Shown piece by piece: positions 49,501 to 54,277 of a DNA stretch of 64,000 nucleotides; position 1 is the stretch's first letter, and every line of letters begins with the position of its first letter. A program made the position numbers and the translations under genes. Source of the stretch: Candidatus Pseudomonas phytovorans (GTDB lineage: Bacteria; Pseudomonadota; Gammaproteobacteria; Pseudomonadales; Pseudomonadaceae); the NCBI GenBank assembly GCA_029202525.1, contig CP119325.1, forward strand, positions 310,001-374,000. Direction: 5' to 3'. Below the pieces are notes generated by a model, which was given only the letters and a program-made list of their open reading frames with translations, was not told the origin of the DNA and searched no databases.

Positions 49501-51111
49501 GGTCTGGAAATCAACGCTGCCCTGGGTCTTGCCGGCCTCAACGGTGATGGTCTGGCCATTGGACAGAGTCACGGTTACCGGAGTCTGGGCAGGGTTGCTC
49601 AGGGTCACGGTGTAGGTGATCACGCCGCCTTCGGTCACCGACGGGCTCGCCGTCAGGGTCGCGGTGGTGGTGTCGACCGAATCGTTGATCGTGGTCTGAG
49701 CCGGGGCCGGATTCGGGGTCAGTTGCTCGAAGTTGCCGCCAGTGGCGTTTTCGATGGTGACGCTGACGGTCGAGCCGTTGTTGTAGACATCGTTCACCGG
49801 GGTCTGGAAATCAACGCTGCCCTGGGTCTTGCCGGCTTCAACGGTGATGGTCTGGCCATTGGACAGAGTCACGGTCACCGGAGTCTGGGCAGGATTGCTC
49901 AGGGTCACTGTGTAAGTGATCACGCCACCTTCGGTGACCGACGGGCTCGCCGTCAGGGTCGCAGTCGTGGTGTCGACCGAATCACTGATAACCGTCTCAG
50001 CCGGTGCAGGGTTCGGCGTCAGCTGCTCGAAGTTGCCACCAGTAGCACCAGTAATGGTTGTGCTAACTGTCGAACCGTTGTTGTAGACGTCGTTCGCCGG
50101 GGTCTGGAAGTCAACACTGCCCTGGGTCTTGCCAGCCTCGATGGTAATGACCTGCCCATTGGACAGGGTCACGGTCACCGGAGTCTGAGCCGGGTTGCTC
50201 AGGGTCACGGTGTAGGTAATCACGCCACCTTCGGTCACCGACGGATTCGCCGTCAGCGTCGCCGTGGTGGTGTCGATGGTATCGGTAACCTGGGTAACTG
50301 CCGGCGTTTGCGGCACTGTCACCGTCAGGCCGTTACCACCGGTGGTACCGGTCACCGTCGCCGATATCTGGCCACCGTCGATATAAGGCGTGTCATTTGC
50401 CGGGACCACAACGTTGACGCTGCCGCTGGTCTGCCCGGCCGGGATGACGATCACGGCACCATTGGACAGGGTGACGATCAGGTTGGTGGTCGGCGCCTGG
50501 CCAACTGTAGCGGTATAGACGATTACGCCACCCGCTTCGCTGATGGAAGGCGTGGCGCCAAGAATCAGGTCGGTAGCGACGTTGGTGTCTGTCGTCGGCG
50601 TTGTCACCTGGTTATTGCTGGTGGTATCCAGCAAACCAACCTCTTCGCTATCGAGCACGGCAGCAAAGCCCAGCCCTTCCGTCGGGAAGCCGACGGTAGC
50701 GTCAACCCGGCCCGCGGTTTCCTCAAGCATCACGAAGCTGTGACCACCACCCAGCGCGCCGCCACCGCCCGCTGCGGAGGGGCCTGCTGCGGTAGCCTCA
50801 AGCTCTGTGGTCGGGTCGACACCGGCAGCAATGGCCTGTTGCAGTTCTTCAACCGACGGCGCGGCCTGTGCAGTCGCCTGGCTCAGGTCGGTGCTGCTCT
50901 CAGGCGCATCGGCGCTCCACTGGCTGTCGCGGCCCAGGTCTAGCAGACGGCCATCGGCCAGCTCCAAAGTAACTGCACCGCCCGGGCCAGTGAGCACTTC
51001 CTCACCTGCCAACAGACGGTCCCCTTCGATGAGCACACGGCGAATACCCTCTGGGGATACCGCAATAACCTGGCCGACAATGCTTTTGACGATGGCTACA
51101 ACGCTGCTCAT
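28555..51111 (-). CDS. lapA: LapA, giant RTX-type biofilm adhesin
   Basis: A 7,518-residue surface adhesin needed for irreversible attachment in P. putida and P. fluorescens. Residues 1-130 are the retention module with the LapG site TAAG at 107-110. A divergent repeat (about 180-279) precedes nine 100-residue repeats (280-1180), six repeats of about 220 (1180-2515) and eighteen of 217 (2515-6420). The C-terminal part has a Calx-beta domain (6420-6525), a PA14-like module (about 6670-6810), a vWFA domain with MIDAS DSSGS (about 7002) and RTX nonapeptides such as GGNGNDIL (7277-7410), then a type I secretion end. There is no Sec signal; LapBC exports it. GGAG precedes the ATG by 8 bases. Confidence 0.97.
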   Translation of the reverse strand: MSSVVAIVKSIVGQVIAVSPEGIRRVLIEGDRLLAGEEVLTGPGGAVTLELADGRLLDLGRDSQWSADAPESSTDLSQATAQAAPSVEELQQAIAAGVDPTTELEATAAGPSAAGGGGALGGGHSFVMLEETAGRVDATVGFPTEGLGFAAVLDSEEVGLLDTTSNNQVTTPTTDTNVATDLILGATPSISEAGGVIVYTATVGQAPTTNLIVTLSNGAVIVIPAGQTSGSVNVVVPANDTPYIDGGQISATVTGTTGGNGLTVTVPQTPAVTQVTDTIDTTTATLTANPSVTEGGVITYTVTLSNPAQTPVTVTLSNGQVITIEAGKTQGSVDFQTPANDVYNNGSTVSTTITGATGGNFEQLTPNPAPAETVISDSVDTTTATLTASPSVTEGGVITYTVTLSNPAQTPVTVTLSNGQTITVEAGKTQGSVDFQTPVNDVYNNGSTVSVTIENATGGNFEQLTPNPAPAQTTINDSVDTTTATLTASPSVTEGGVITYTVTLSNPAQTPVTVTLSNGQTITVEAGKTQGSVDFQTPANDVYNNGSTVSVTIENATGGNFEQLTPNPTPAQTTINDSVDTTTATLTASPSVTEGGVITYTVTLSNPAQTPVTVTLSNGQTITVEAGKTQGSVDFQTPANDVYNNGSTVSVTIEGATGGNFEQLTPNPTPAQTTINDSVDTTTATLTASPSVTEGGVITYTVTLSNPAQTPVTVTLSNGQTITVEAGKTQGSVDFQTPANDVYNNGSTVSVTIEGATGGNFEQLTPNPTPAQTTINDSVDTTTATLTASPSVTEGGVITYTVTLSNPAQTPVTVTLSNGQTITVEAGKTQGSVDFQTPANDVYNNGSTVSVTIEGATGGNFEQLTPNPTPAQTTINDSVDTTTATLTASPSVTEGGVITYTVTLSNPAQTPVTVTLSNGQTITVEAGKTQGSVDFQTPANDVYNNGSTVSVTIENATGGNFEQLTPNPTPAQTTINDSVDTTTATLTASPSVTEGGVITYTVTLSNPAQTPVTVTLSNGQTITVEAGKTQGSVDFQTPANDVYNNGSTVSVTIENATGGNFEQLTPNPTPAQTTINDSVDTTTATLTASPSVTEGGVITYTVTLSNPAQTPVTVTLSNGQTITVEAGKTQGSVDFQTPANDVYNNGSTVSVTIEGATGGNFEQLTPNPTPASTVINDSIDTVTVSIVSNGNVTEDQQPSFTVKVSQALDRPLTVTLSNGDTVTIEAGKTEVEYKTPAQGDDVYHDAGSITLSVTDATVAGATFEKLALGGPATVEISDTISEVVAKLTATPSVTEGGEITYTITLTNKDGLPINNHSALTFTLSDGKTVITVPANGTTGSITVTAPDNVYVGSNTPVVQSIASVAGADVGKFEQLTLDKTPVSTTVTDEPGTPGNPGGNNEGDLVKVTITADQASVAENVKPTFTVHINTALDHDLVVTLSNNATVTIKAGETSAPYEHAAQGDDVYLDSGEISLGIKSAVDVDGRAFENLQLGGAATVQVTDTIDEVVAKLTATPSVTEGGEITYTITLTNKDGLPINNHSALYFKLTDGTTVVVAANSTTGSATATAPDNVYVGTNQPVVNAIDAVSGADAWKFENLNLDKTPVSTQVTDEPGTPGNEGDIVKVTITADQVSVAENVKPTFTVHVNQPLDHDLVVTLSNNAQVTIKAGETSAPYEHAAQGDDVYQDGGEISLGIKSAVDATGATFENLQLGGDASVKVTDTIDEVVAKLTATPSVTEGGEITYTITLTNKDGLPINNHSALYFKLTDGTTVVVAANSTTGSATATAPDNVYVGTNQPVVNAIDAVSGADAWKFENLNLDKTPVSTQVTDEPGTPGNPGGTNEGDIIKVTITADQTSVAENVKPTFTVHVNQPLDHDLVVTLSNNDTVTIKAGETSAPYTHDAQGDDVYKDSGEISLGIKSAVDATGATFENLQLGGDASVKVTDTIDEVVAKLTASPSVTEGGEITYTITLTNKDGLPINNHSALYFKLTDGTTVVVAANSTTGSATATAPDNVYVGTNQPVVNAIDAVSGADAWKFENLNLDKTPVSTQVTDEPGTPGNPGGTNEGDIIKVTITADQTSVAENVKPTFTVHVNQPLDHDLVVTLSNNDTVTIKAGETSAPYTHDAQGDDVYKDSGEISLGIKSAVDATGATFENLQLGGDASVKVTDTIDEVVAKLTASPSVTEGGEITYTITLTNKDGLPINNHSALYFKLTDGTTVVVAANSTTGSATATAPDNVYVGTNQPVVNAIDAVSGADAWKFENLSLDKTPVSTQVTDEPGTPGNPGGTNEGDIVKVTITADQESVAENVKPTFTVHINTVLANDLVVTLSNNATVTIKAGQTSAAYEHAAQGDDVYQDAGEISLGIKSAVDATGATFENLQLGGDASVKVTDTIDEVVAKLTASPSVTEGGEITYTITLTNKDGLPINNHSELYFKLTDGTTVVVAANSTTGSATATAPDNVYVGTNQPVVNAIDAVSGADAWKFENLTLDKTEVSTSVTDEPSGQGDLVKVSITPVVDTVNEATAPTFKVTLNQAIDKPLTVLLSTGETVVFAAGETTKTISAPAQGDDVFIDKGQITVSIDKATVTGAQLENLQIGAPATVQVTDTISKVTAVLSVDNTAVVEGGKITYTVTLISEDTKLPVTGHGGVTVTLTGGTQVTINPGSATGTVEITAPNDLYAGGQPAITKSITDIAVSGDAKFENLVTDKTPVTTTVSDEPNGAGNLVKVSITPVVDTVNEATAPTFNVTLNQALDKALTVVLSTGETLVFAAGETTKTISAPAQGDDVFVDKGTITVSIDDASVIGAPLENLQIGAPATVNVTDTISKVTAVLSVDNTAVVEGGKITYTVTLISEDTKLPVTGHGGVTVTLTGGTVVTIPAGSASGTAFVTAPNDLYAGGQPAITKSITDIAVSGDAKFENLVTDKTPVTTTVSDEPNGAGNLVKVSITPVTESVNEAIAPTFKVTLNQAIDKPLTVLLSTGETVVFAAGETTKTISAPAQGDDVFVDKGTITVSIDDASVIGAPLENLQIGAPATVNVTDTISKVTAVLSVDNTAVVEGGKITYTVTLISEDTKLPVTGHGGVTVTLTGGTVVTIPAGSASGTAFVTAPNDLYAGGQPAITKSITDIAVSGDAKFENLVTDKTPVTTTVSDEPNGAGNLVKVSITPVVDTVNEATAPTFNVTLNQALDKALTVVLSTGETLVFAAGETTKTISAPAQGDDVFVDKGTITVSIDDASVIGAPLENLQIGAPATVNVTDTISKVTAVLSVDNTAVVEGGKITYTVTLISEDTKLPVTGHGGVTVTLTGGTQVTINPGSATGTVEITAPNDLYAGGQPAITKSITDIAVSGDAKFENLVTDKTPVTTTVSDEPNGAGNLVKVSITPVVDTVNEATAPTFNVTLNQALDKALTVVLSTGETLVFAAGETTKTISAPAQGDDVFVDKGTITVSIDDASVIGAPLENLQIGAPATVNVTDTISKVTAVLSVDNTAVVEGGKITYTVTLISEDTKLPVTGHGGVTVTLTGGTVVTIPAGSASGTAFVTAPNDLYAGGQPAITKSITDIAVSGDAKFENLVTDKTPVTTTVSDEPNGAGNLVKVSITPVVDTVNEATAPTFNVTLNQAIDKPLTVLLSTGETVVFAAGETTKTISAPAQGDDVFVDKGTTTVSIDDASVIGAPLENLQIGAPATVNVTDTISKVTAVLSVDNTAVVEGGKITYTVTLISEDTKLPVTGHGGVTVTLTGGTQVTINPGSATGTVEITAPNDLYAGGQPAITKSITDIAVSGDAKFENLVTDKTPVTTTVSDEPNGAGNLVKVSITPVVDTVNEATAPTFNVTLNQALDKALTVVLSTGETLVFAAGETTKTISAPAQGDDVFVDKGTITVSIDDASVIGAPLENLQIGAPATVNVTDTISKVTAVLSVDNTAVVEGGKITYTVTLISEDTKLPVTGHGGVTVTLTGGTVVTIPAGSASGTAFVTAPNDLYAGGQPAITKSITDIAVSGDAKFENLVTDKTPVTTTVSDEPNGAGNLVKVSITPVVDTVNEATAPTFNVTLNQAIDKPLTVLLSTGETVVFAAGETTKTISAPAQGDDVFVDKGTTTVSIDDASVIGAPLENLQIGAPATVNVTDTISKVTAVLSVDNTAVVEGGKITYTVTLISEDTKLPVTGHGGVTVTLTGGTQVTINPGSATGTVEITAPNDLYAGGQPAITKSITDIAVSGDAKFENLVTDKTPVTTTVSDEPNGAGNLVKVSITPVVDTVNEATAPTFNVTLNQALDKALTVVLSTGETLVFAAGETTKTISAPAQGDDVFVDKGTITVSIDDASVIGAPLENLQIGAPATVNVTDTISKVTAVLSVDNTAVVEGGKITYTVILISEDTKLPVTGHGGVTVTLTGGTQVTINPGSATGTVEITAPNDLYAGGQPAITKSITDIAVSGDAKFENLVTDKTPVTTTVSDEPNGAGNLVKVSITPVTESVNEATAPTFKVTLNQAIDKPLTVLLSTGETVVFAAGETTKTISAPAQGDDVFVDKGTITVSIDDASVTGAPLENLQIGAPATVNVTDTISKVTAVLSVDNTAVVEGGKITYTVTLISEDTKLPVTGHGGVTVTLTGGTQVTINPGSATGTVEITAPNDLYAGGQPAITKSITDIAVSGDAKFENLVTDKTPVTTTVSDEPNGAGNLVKVSITPVTESVNEATAPTFKVTLNQAIDKPLTVLLSTGETVVFAAGETTKTISAPAQGDDVFIDKGQITVSIDKATVTGAQLENLQIGAPATVQVTDTISKVTAVLSVDNTAVVEGGKITYTVTLISEDTKLPVTGHGGVTVTLTGGTQVTINPGSATGTVEITAPNDLYAGGQPAITKSITDIAVSGDAKFENLVTDKTPVTTTVSDEPNGAGNLVKVSITPVTESVNEATAPTFKVTLNQAIDKPLTVLLSTGETVVFAAGETTKTISAPAQGDDVFVDKGTITVSIDDASVIGAPLENLQIGAPATVNVTDTISKVTAVLSVDNTAVVEGGKITYTVTLISEDTKLPVTGHGGVTVTLTGGTQVTINPGSATGTVEITAPNDLYAGGQPAITKSITDIAVSGDAKFENLVTDKTPVTTTVSDEPNGAGNLVKVSITPVVDTVNEATAPTFKVTLNQAIDKPLTVLLSTGETVVFAAGETTKTISAPAQGDDVFIDKGQITVSIDKATVTGAQLENLQIGAPATVQVTDTISKVTAVLSVDNTAVVEGGKITYTVTLISEDTKLPVTGHGGVTVTLTGGTVVTIPAGSASGTAFVTAPNDLYAGGQPAITKSITDIAVSGDAKFENLVTDKTPVTTTVSDEPNGAGNLVKVSITPVVDTVNEATAPTFKVTLNQAIDKPLTVLLSTGETVVFAAGETTKTISAPAQGDDVFIDKGQITVSIDKATVTGAQLENLQIGAPATVQVTDTISKVTAVLSVDNTAVVEGGKITYTVTLISEDTKLPVTGHGGVTVTLTGGTVVTIPAGSASGTAFVTAPNDLYAGGQPAITKSITDIAVSGDAKFENLVTDKTPVTTTVSDEPNGAGNLVKVSITPVVDTVNEATAPTFKVTLNQAIDKPLTVLLSTGETVVFAAGETTKTISAPAQGDDVFIDKGQITVSIDKATVTGAQLENLQIGAPATVQVTDTISKVTAVLSVDNTAVVEGGKITYTVTLISEDTKLPVTGHGGVTVTLTGGTVVTIPAGSASGTAFVTAPNDLYAGGQPAITKSITDIAVSGDAKFENLVTDKTPVTTTVSDEPNGAGNLVKVSITPVVDTVNEATAPTFKVTLNQAIDKPLTVLLSTGETVVFAAGETTKTISAPAQGDDVFIDKGQITVSIDKATVTGAQLENLQIGAPATVQVTDTISKVTAVLSVDNTAVVEGGKITYTVTLISEDTKLPVTGHGGVTVTLTGGTVVTIPAGSASGTAFVTAPNDLYAGGQPAITKSITDIAVSGDAKFENLVTDKTPVTTTVSDEPNGAGNLVKVSITPVVDTVNEATAPTFKVTLNQAIDKPLTVLLSTGETVVFAAGETTKTISAPAQGDDVFIDKGQITVSIDKATVTGAQLENLQIGAPATVQVTDTISKVTAVLSVDNTAVVEGGKITYTVTLISEDTKLPVTGHGGVTVTLTGGTVVTIPAGSASGTAFVTAPNDLYAGGQPAITKSITDIAVSGDAKFENLVTDKTPVTTTVSDEPNGAGNLVKVSITPVVDTVNEATAPTFKVTLNQAIDKPLTVLLSTGETVVFAAGETTKTISAPAQGDDVFIDKGQITVSIDKATVTGAQLENLQIGAPATVQVTDTISKVTAVLSVDNTAVVEGGKITYTVTLISEDTKLPVTGHGGVTVTLTGGTQVTINPGSAKGTVSIYAPNDPYTGGQATITKGITDISVSGDTKFENLVTDTKPVSTTVTDEPTGSGDVTTVGITGTTSLTEGETGQYTLTLSNASKSEVTITLSYSGTAKNGEDFTGVTTVKIPANSTGTTFNIATIDDKLVEGTENFTVKIETATGGTFENLQVDSTKSSVTTAILDNDHLPVSPGSAVFGVEDTDYVFAWSDFKVTDADGNTGLFVTISSLPAAGTLQFFNGTAWVNVTAGQVVSQADITAKNLKFVPALNESGADNYGGNGVGNQKSDYAQFKFKPNDGTNLGSEVTMKVDISPVADKPTLSFGSADIASKGLTKEVWTTLKGLGTDGNGITGDALKTVFANSGNAASSGTTTNVQSDGSVTAGTGSKTSGLIYLEAGKTYTFSGIADDSFVVTIGGKTVVTATWGAGGQVSGTFTPNTSGYYPIEVYHANQSGPGSYDLNIQVGSGAVTDLNSSNVKMYQNVTEMANAGLGVSDLHTVNGQSYYDGYKLNEGPEGGSVKLVGITTALTDTDGSETLNVTLSGIPKGTVLSDGAGHTVTVGSSPVDVTGWKLGSLSLTPPAYYKGSFDITVTSTATESLGGSAITTGNIPVTVYAATYKASVGTSGNDTMTGSEGNDIIVADVAGLNVVQGKNYNIAFMVDSSGSMSDQSIASAKTQLASVFQTLKASLGSDTSGTVNIFLVDFDTQVNKNVTVNLNDTDALSKLQAVLDSMVGGSRYGGGTNYEDAFKTTSNFFKSAVALGNSGAENLTYFITDGKPTYYQSGESTNPRLWSNGKYLDDVVNVNNYKIGDTFSVWVDSTHKVDISSNGLITVSTYKSNGNLASTKEIGTIHAQGDGTYETSDLAGTGYADYSNYYYSAAGSTASFTVLGDKTTGLSKVQAIGLNSDVTLSDLTPYDSAGKPQTNIDPADLAKAILGHSEATVPGADTVDGGNGNDIIFGDLITLNGVVSEGYQALQTYVAQKSGVEVSAITTSNVHQYITEHYTEFDISGAKDGNDILSGGNGNDILFGQGGNDTLDGGKGNDILLGGTGNDTLIGGQGDDILIGGSGADTFVWKAGDYGNDVIKDFKMTDKDKIDLSDLLQGEKGSTIDNYLKLTTVDGTTTLQVSSEGKLNAAGGLANADVTIKLEGVNWSNTTVNSLISGADPTIIIHNKDN
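28880..29280 (-). other. RTX calcium-binding repeats and type I secretion end of LapA
   Basis: The segment encodes nonapeptides of the form GGxGxDxLx, including GGNGNDILFG, GGKGNDILLG, GGTGNDTLIG and GGQGDDILIG, followed by ADTFVWKAGDYGNDVIKDFK, the usual start of the type I secretion C-terminal domain. Calcium binding outside the cell folds the C-terminus and drives export. One extra RTX block (GGNGNDIIFGDL) sits upstream at about 29220, separated by about 50 residues. Confidence 0.93.
31870..43570 (-). repeat. Eighteen tandem 651-bp (217-residue) repeats in lapA
   Basis: Equivalent positions recur every 651 bp with no length change (landmarks at 32282, 32933, 33584 ... 43349, eighteen in all). 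Each unit encodes SITPV..VNEATAPTF, then a cadherin/BIg-like pair ending TPVTTTVSDEPNGAGN. Units differ by cassettes: VVDTVNEA or TESVNEA; AIDKPLTVLLSTGETVV or ALDKALTVVLSTGETLV; DKGQITVSIDKATVTGAQ or DKGTITVSIDDASVIGAP; and GTVVTIPAGSASGTAFV or GTQVTINPGSATGTVEI. Confidence 0.95.
43570..47572 (-). repeat. Six tandem repeats of about 660-670 bp in lapA
   Basis: Five units starting KVTITADQ.SVAENVKPTF and one more divergent unit (VSIVSNGNVTEDQQPSF) nearest the 100-residue block. Each is about 218-226 residues and contains FENLQLGG, TDTIDEVVAKLTA and NKDGLPINNHSALYFKL. Unlike the 651-bp block the lengths vary, owing to the linker TPGNPGG.NEG, which is shortened to TPGNEG in one unit. Confidence 0.92.
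47573..50275 (-). repeat. Nine tandem 300-bp (100-residue) repeats in lapA
   Basis: Unit boundaries (TGTCGACCGA or TGTCGATGGT on the plus strand) fall every 300 bp from about 47872 to 50272. Each unit encodes DTTTATLTASPSVTEGGVIT, VTLSNPAQTPVTVTLSNG and NDVYNNGSTVSVTI. The first unit differs most (TANPS, VITIEAG). Internal units differ mainly at EGATGG versus ENATGG. Confidence 0.95.
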
Positions 51112-52120
51112 TGGACTCTCCGTGTGACCCTTTGGGTACTTCCATGCCAGAGCAGCAGTCGTAAGCCACTTCAGGCGGAACTATGTCGATGATCTATTGA
51201 CGCTTTTTTGCGTCAATTTTCCGTCTATAACTATTTGGAATTACTTAAATGCCAAACTATTGACCTTATACAGGTCATCCTAAACAATCGGCAATGTAAT
51301 GTCACATTGATATTTGTACCTTAGCCAACCGTAGATTGAGGACAAATGTCGTGCATCATCGAAAGCTCGCTAAACAGTAAGTTCATAAACATTTTTCACG
51401 CCTCGGCGCCGGCATTTCATGCCGCATGACAAACCCTCATTGGCAACCGCCAAGCCTGCATGCGTCAAATTTCAGATGGCCTTCGCGGCTCTGGGCAGCT
51501 GCACCCATACAAGCACAAACCTTGCCTGAAACCGAACGGCCAAGGATGTCAAAACGAGACAACATAGGGCCTCTATCAATGGTTGAGCCAGCGCCAGCTT
51601 TGTACTGCGCCCAGCCCGCCACAAAACGCTTTATCGCAGAGCACACAGATAGAGAACGATTGCGCAGATACTGACACGGCGATGATGGCAAACCCTTGAC
51701 GATTTCTGAACCACGACCCAGCGTGCAAACACACTTCATGCGATGAATTTTAACGATCAGCGCCTACAAAACCGTCAACAAGTCAGCGCCCATTTACTGA
51801 CGATGGCGAAGTTCGATCTTCGGGCACACCCTCACTGCCTGTATGGCAGTCTATGCTGCTGAAAAATGCTCCAGCCTGTACGCAGACCGGGTCAAAGATG
51901 AAACACCTGCTGCTCATGAGCAATCTGGTAGCAATGAACGACGTACAACTGTTTACTCAGTACCGATTCGAGGCGACCATTGGCCGTCTGCTCAGCCGTG
52001 AGGGCGTCGTAGCCCTCACCTACACCGCTTGGCAGCACCATTGAAAGCCAGGGCGAGCCGCGCCAGACCTTATCGGCAGCTCACCCACCCCACCCACCAC
52101 AAGGATGAAGAGAGCGCCGC
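51112..52120. promoter_or_regulatory. Divergent lapA-lapB regulatory region, about 1 kb
   Basis: No convincing gene lies in this 1,009-bp gap; the three short open frames have poor ribosome sites or composition. The first 300 bp upstream of lapA are notably AT-rich for this genome. They contain TTGACGC-TTTTTT-GCGTCAA (51197-51216) and TGACC-TTATACA-GGTCA (51261-51277), both inverted repeats with a TGAC core. In P. putida lapA and lapBC transcription respond to FleQ, c-di-GMP and the Gac system, so these are candidate operator sites. No confident -35/-10 pair could be assigned by eye. Confidence 0.7.
51197..51216. promoter_or_regulatory. Perfect inverted repeat upstream of lapA
   Basis: Seven-base arms TTGACGC and GCGTCAA flank a T6 spacer, 86 bases before the lapA start codon. 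On the minus strand the right arm reads TTGACG, so it could double as a -35 element, but no good -10 follows at 17 bases. A regulator dimer such as FleQ is a possible ligand; this is inference. Confidence 0.6.
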
Positions 52121-54277
52121 GTGGAATCTGAAGTCAGTCGAGTCCAACTCAGCCATGATCCACGCAGTCAGCATGACGATCCTTTGCTGGATAGCCTGCT
52201 GAGCCTGTGTGTCCTGCACCAGAAACCTGCCAGCCGGGTCATGCTGACCACCGGCCTGCCGCTGCCCGCCCAGCGCCTGAGCCCCGAGCTGTTGCCCCGT
52301 GCCGCCGCCCGGGCCGGCCTGCAAGGGCGCTTGTTGCAGCGCAAGCTGGAGCAGATCCCGAGCATCGCCATGCCGGCGATGCTGCTGCTAAAAGAAGGCC
52401 GCAGTGCCGTCCTGCTGGGCTGGGAGAACGAAGACACTGCTCGCCTGTTGCTCAGCGAGAGCGACGGCGGTGAGGTGCACGTCAGCCGCGAAGCCCTGCA
52501 AAGCGACTATAGCGGCCGGGTGTTCTTCGCCCAGCCGCAGCACAAGTTCGATGTCAACCACGGCAACCTGATCCCGCGGGCAAAGTCGTGGTTCCGCGAT
52601 ACCCTGTTGCGCAGCAAGTGGCTGTATATCGACGCCATCGCCGCCAGCCTGGTGATCAACCTGATCGCCCTGGCCGCACCACTGTTCGTGATGAACGTGT
52701 ATGACCGCGTGGTGCCGAACCAGGCAACGTCAACACTTTGGGTGCTGGCCATCGGTATCGCCGGTGCCTATGTCTTCGACCTGATCCTCAAGGGCCTGCG
52801 CGGCCTGTGCCTGGACCTGGCCGGCAAGAAGACCGACCTGATCATCTCGGCGACCCTGTTCGAGCGCATCGTCGGCATGTCGATGAAGTACCGCCCGGCG
52901 AGGGTCGGCAGCTTTGCCCAGAACATTCACGAGTTCCAGGGCCTGCGCGACTTCCTCGCTTCACTGACCCTGACCAGTCTGATCGACCTGCCGTTCACCG
53001 TCCTTATCCTGATCGTCATCGCCATCATTGGCGGGCACCTGGTGTGGATCCCGATCATTGCCTTCCCACTGGCCCTTGGTATCGGCTATGCGCTGCAGCG
53101 GCCGCTGATGGCGACCATGGAGCGGACCATGGCCCTGGCCTCCGAGCGCCAGTCCAGCCTGATCGAAACCCTGGCCGGCCTGGATGCGGTAAAGGTCAAC
53201 AACGCCGAGAGCGAACGCCAGTACATGTGGGAGCAGACTCTCGGCACCCTCAGCCGCCTGGAACTGCGTGTGAAGGTGCTGTCGAGCCTGGCGATGAACA
53301 TCACCATGCTGATCCAGCAACTGGCGGGCGTGGCGATGATCTGCGTCGGTGTGTACCTGATCATCGACGGCAACCTCAGCATGGGCGGCCTGGTGGCGTG
53401 CTACATGCTCAGCGGCCGCGCCCTCGGCCCGCTAGGCCAGCTCAACGGCCTGCTCGCCCGCTACCAGGGGGCCAAGGTGACCATGGTTGCCACCGACCAC
53501 ATGATGGAATTGCCGCAAGAGCGCAACTTCGAAGAGCGCCCGCTGAGCCGCAAGGTACTGCAGGGCAGTGTCGAGTTCCGCGGGGTCGACTTCACCTACC
53601 CGAACCAGCAGAACCTGGCCCTGAAGAACATCAACCTGACCATCCGCCCCGGCGAGAAGGTCGGCATCATCGGGCGCAGTGGCTCGGGCAAAAGCTCGCT
53701 GGCCAAGCTCATCGTCGGCCTGTACGAAGCCGATGGCGGCTCACTGCTGGTCGATGGCGTGGACATTCGCCAGATCGACGTCAGCGAACTGCGCCACAAC
53801 ATCGGCTATGTACCGCAAGACATCCAGCTGCTGGCCGGCACCCTGCGCGATAACCTGGTCAGCGGTGCCCGCTACATCGAGGACGAACTGATCCTGCAGG
53901 CCGCCGAGCTGGCGGGCGTGCATGAGTTCGCCCGTTTGCACCCGGACGGTTACGAACTGCAGGTGGGTGAGCGCGGGCAGAACCTGTCCGGCGGCCAGCG
54001 GCAGAACGTCGCCCTGGGCCGCGCGCTGCTGCTCAACCCGCAGATCCTGTTGCTGGACGAACCGACCAGTGCCATGGACAACACCGGCGAAGAGCGACTC
54101 AAACAGCGCCTGCAAGCGGTGGTGGAAGGCAAGACGGTACTGTTGGTCACGCACCGTGCCTCGCTGCTGTCGCTGGTGGACCGGCTGATCGTGATCGATC
54201 GCGGGCAGATTGTCGCCGACGGCCCGAAAGCCGCGGTCATGGATGCGCTGAAGAAGGGGCAGATCAGTGTTGCATAA
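52121..54277 (+). CDS. lapB: LapB, type I secretion ABC transporter for LapA
   Basis: A 718-residue inner-membrane exporter. Residues 1-140 form a C39-peptidase-like domain that lacks the catalytic cysteine region, as expected for RTX exporters. A six-helix ABC membrane domain follows (about 160-440; SLVINLIALAAPLFVMNVYD). The ATPase has Walker A IIGRSGSGKSSLAK (about 517-527), signature LSGGQRQNVALGRALLL (about 622) and Walker B ILLLDEPTSAMD. GTG start at 52121. It pairs with LapC; the outer-membrane LapE is not in this window. The lapC start lies inside its last codons. Confidence 0.95.
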   Translation: MESEVSRVQLSHDPRSQHDDPLLDSLLSLCVLHQKPASRVMLTTGLPLPAQRLSPELLPRAAARAGLQGRLLQRKLEQIPSIAMPAMLLLKEGRSAVLLGWENEDTARLLLSESDGGEVHVSREALQSDYSGRVFFAQPQHKFDVNHGNLIPRAKSWFRDTLLRSKWLYIDAIAASLVINLIALAAPLFVMNVYDRVVPNQATSTLWVLAIGIAGAYVFDLILKGLRGLCLDLAGKKTDLIISATLFERIVGMSMKYRPARVGSFAQNIHEFQGLRDFLASLTLTSLIDLPFTVLILIVIAIIGGHLVWIPIIAFPLALGIGYALQRPLMATMERTMALASERQSSLIETLAGLDAVKVNNAESERQYMWEQTLGTLSRLELRVKVLSSLAMNITMLIQQLAGVAMICVGVYLIIDGNLSMGGLVACYMLSGRALGPLGQLNGLLARYQGAKVTMVATDHMMELPQERNFEERPLSRKVLQGSVEFRGVDFTYPNQQNLALKNINLTIRPGEKVGIIGRSGSGKSSLAKLIVGLYEADGGSLLVDGVDIRQIDVSELRHNIGYVPQDIQLLAGTLRDNLVSGARYIEDELILQAAELAGVHEFARLHPDGYELQVGERGQNLSGGQRQNVALGRALLLNPQILLLDEPTSAMDNTGEERLKQRLQAVVEGKTVLLVTHRASLLSLVDRLIVIDRGQIVADGPKAAVMDALKKGQISVA

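Noticed and set aside
31870..50275. CRISPR-like regular repetition
   Set aside because: Units of 300 and 651 bp are coding, in frame and without short repeat-spacer structure.
51426..51739. Small open frames on both strands in the lapA-lapB gap
   Set aside because: They overlap one another, lack ribosome sites and have no recognisable features.
51853..52044. 63-codon plus-strand frame before lapB (possible 48-residue peptide from 51898)
   Set aside because: Composition is plausible but the ribosome site is weak and I know no homologue; it may be part of the lapB leader. Conservation analysis would decide.
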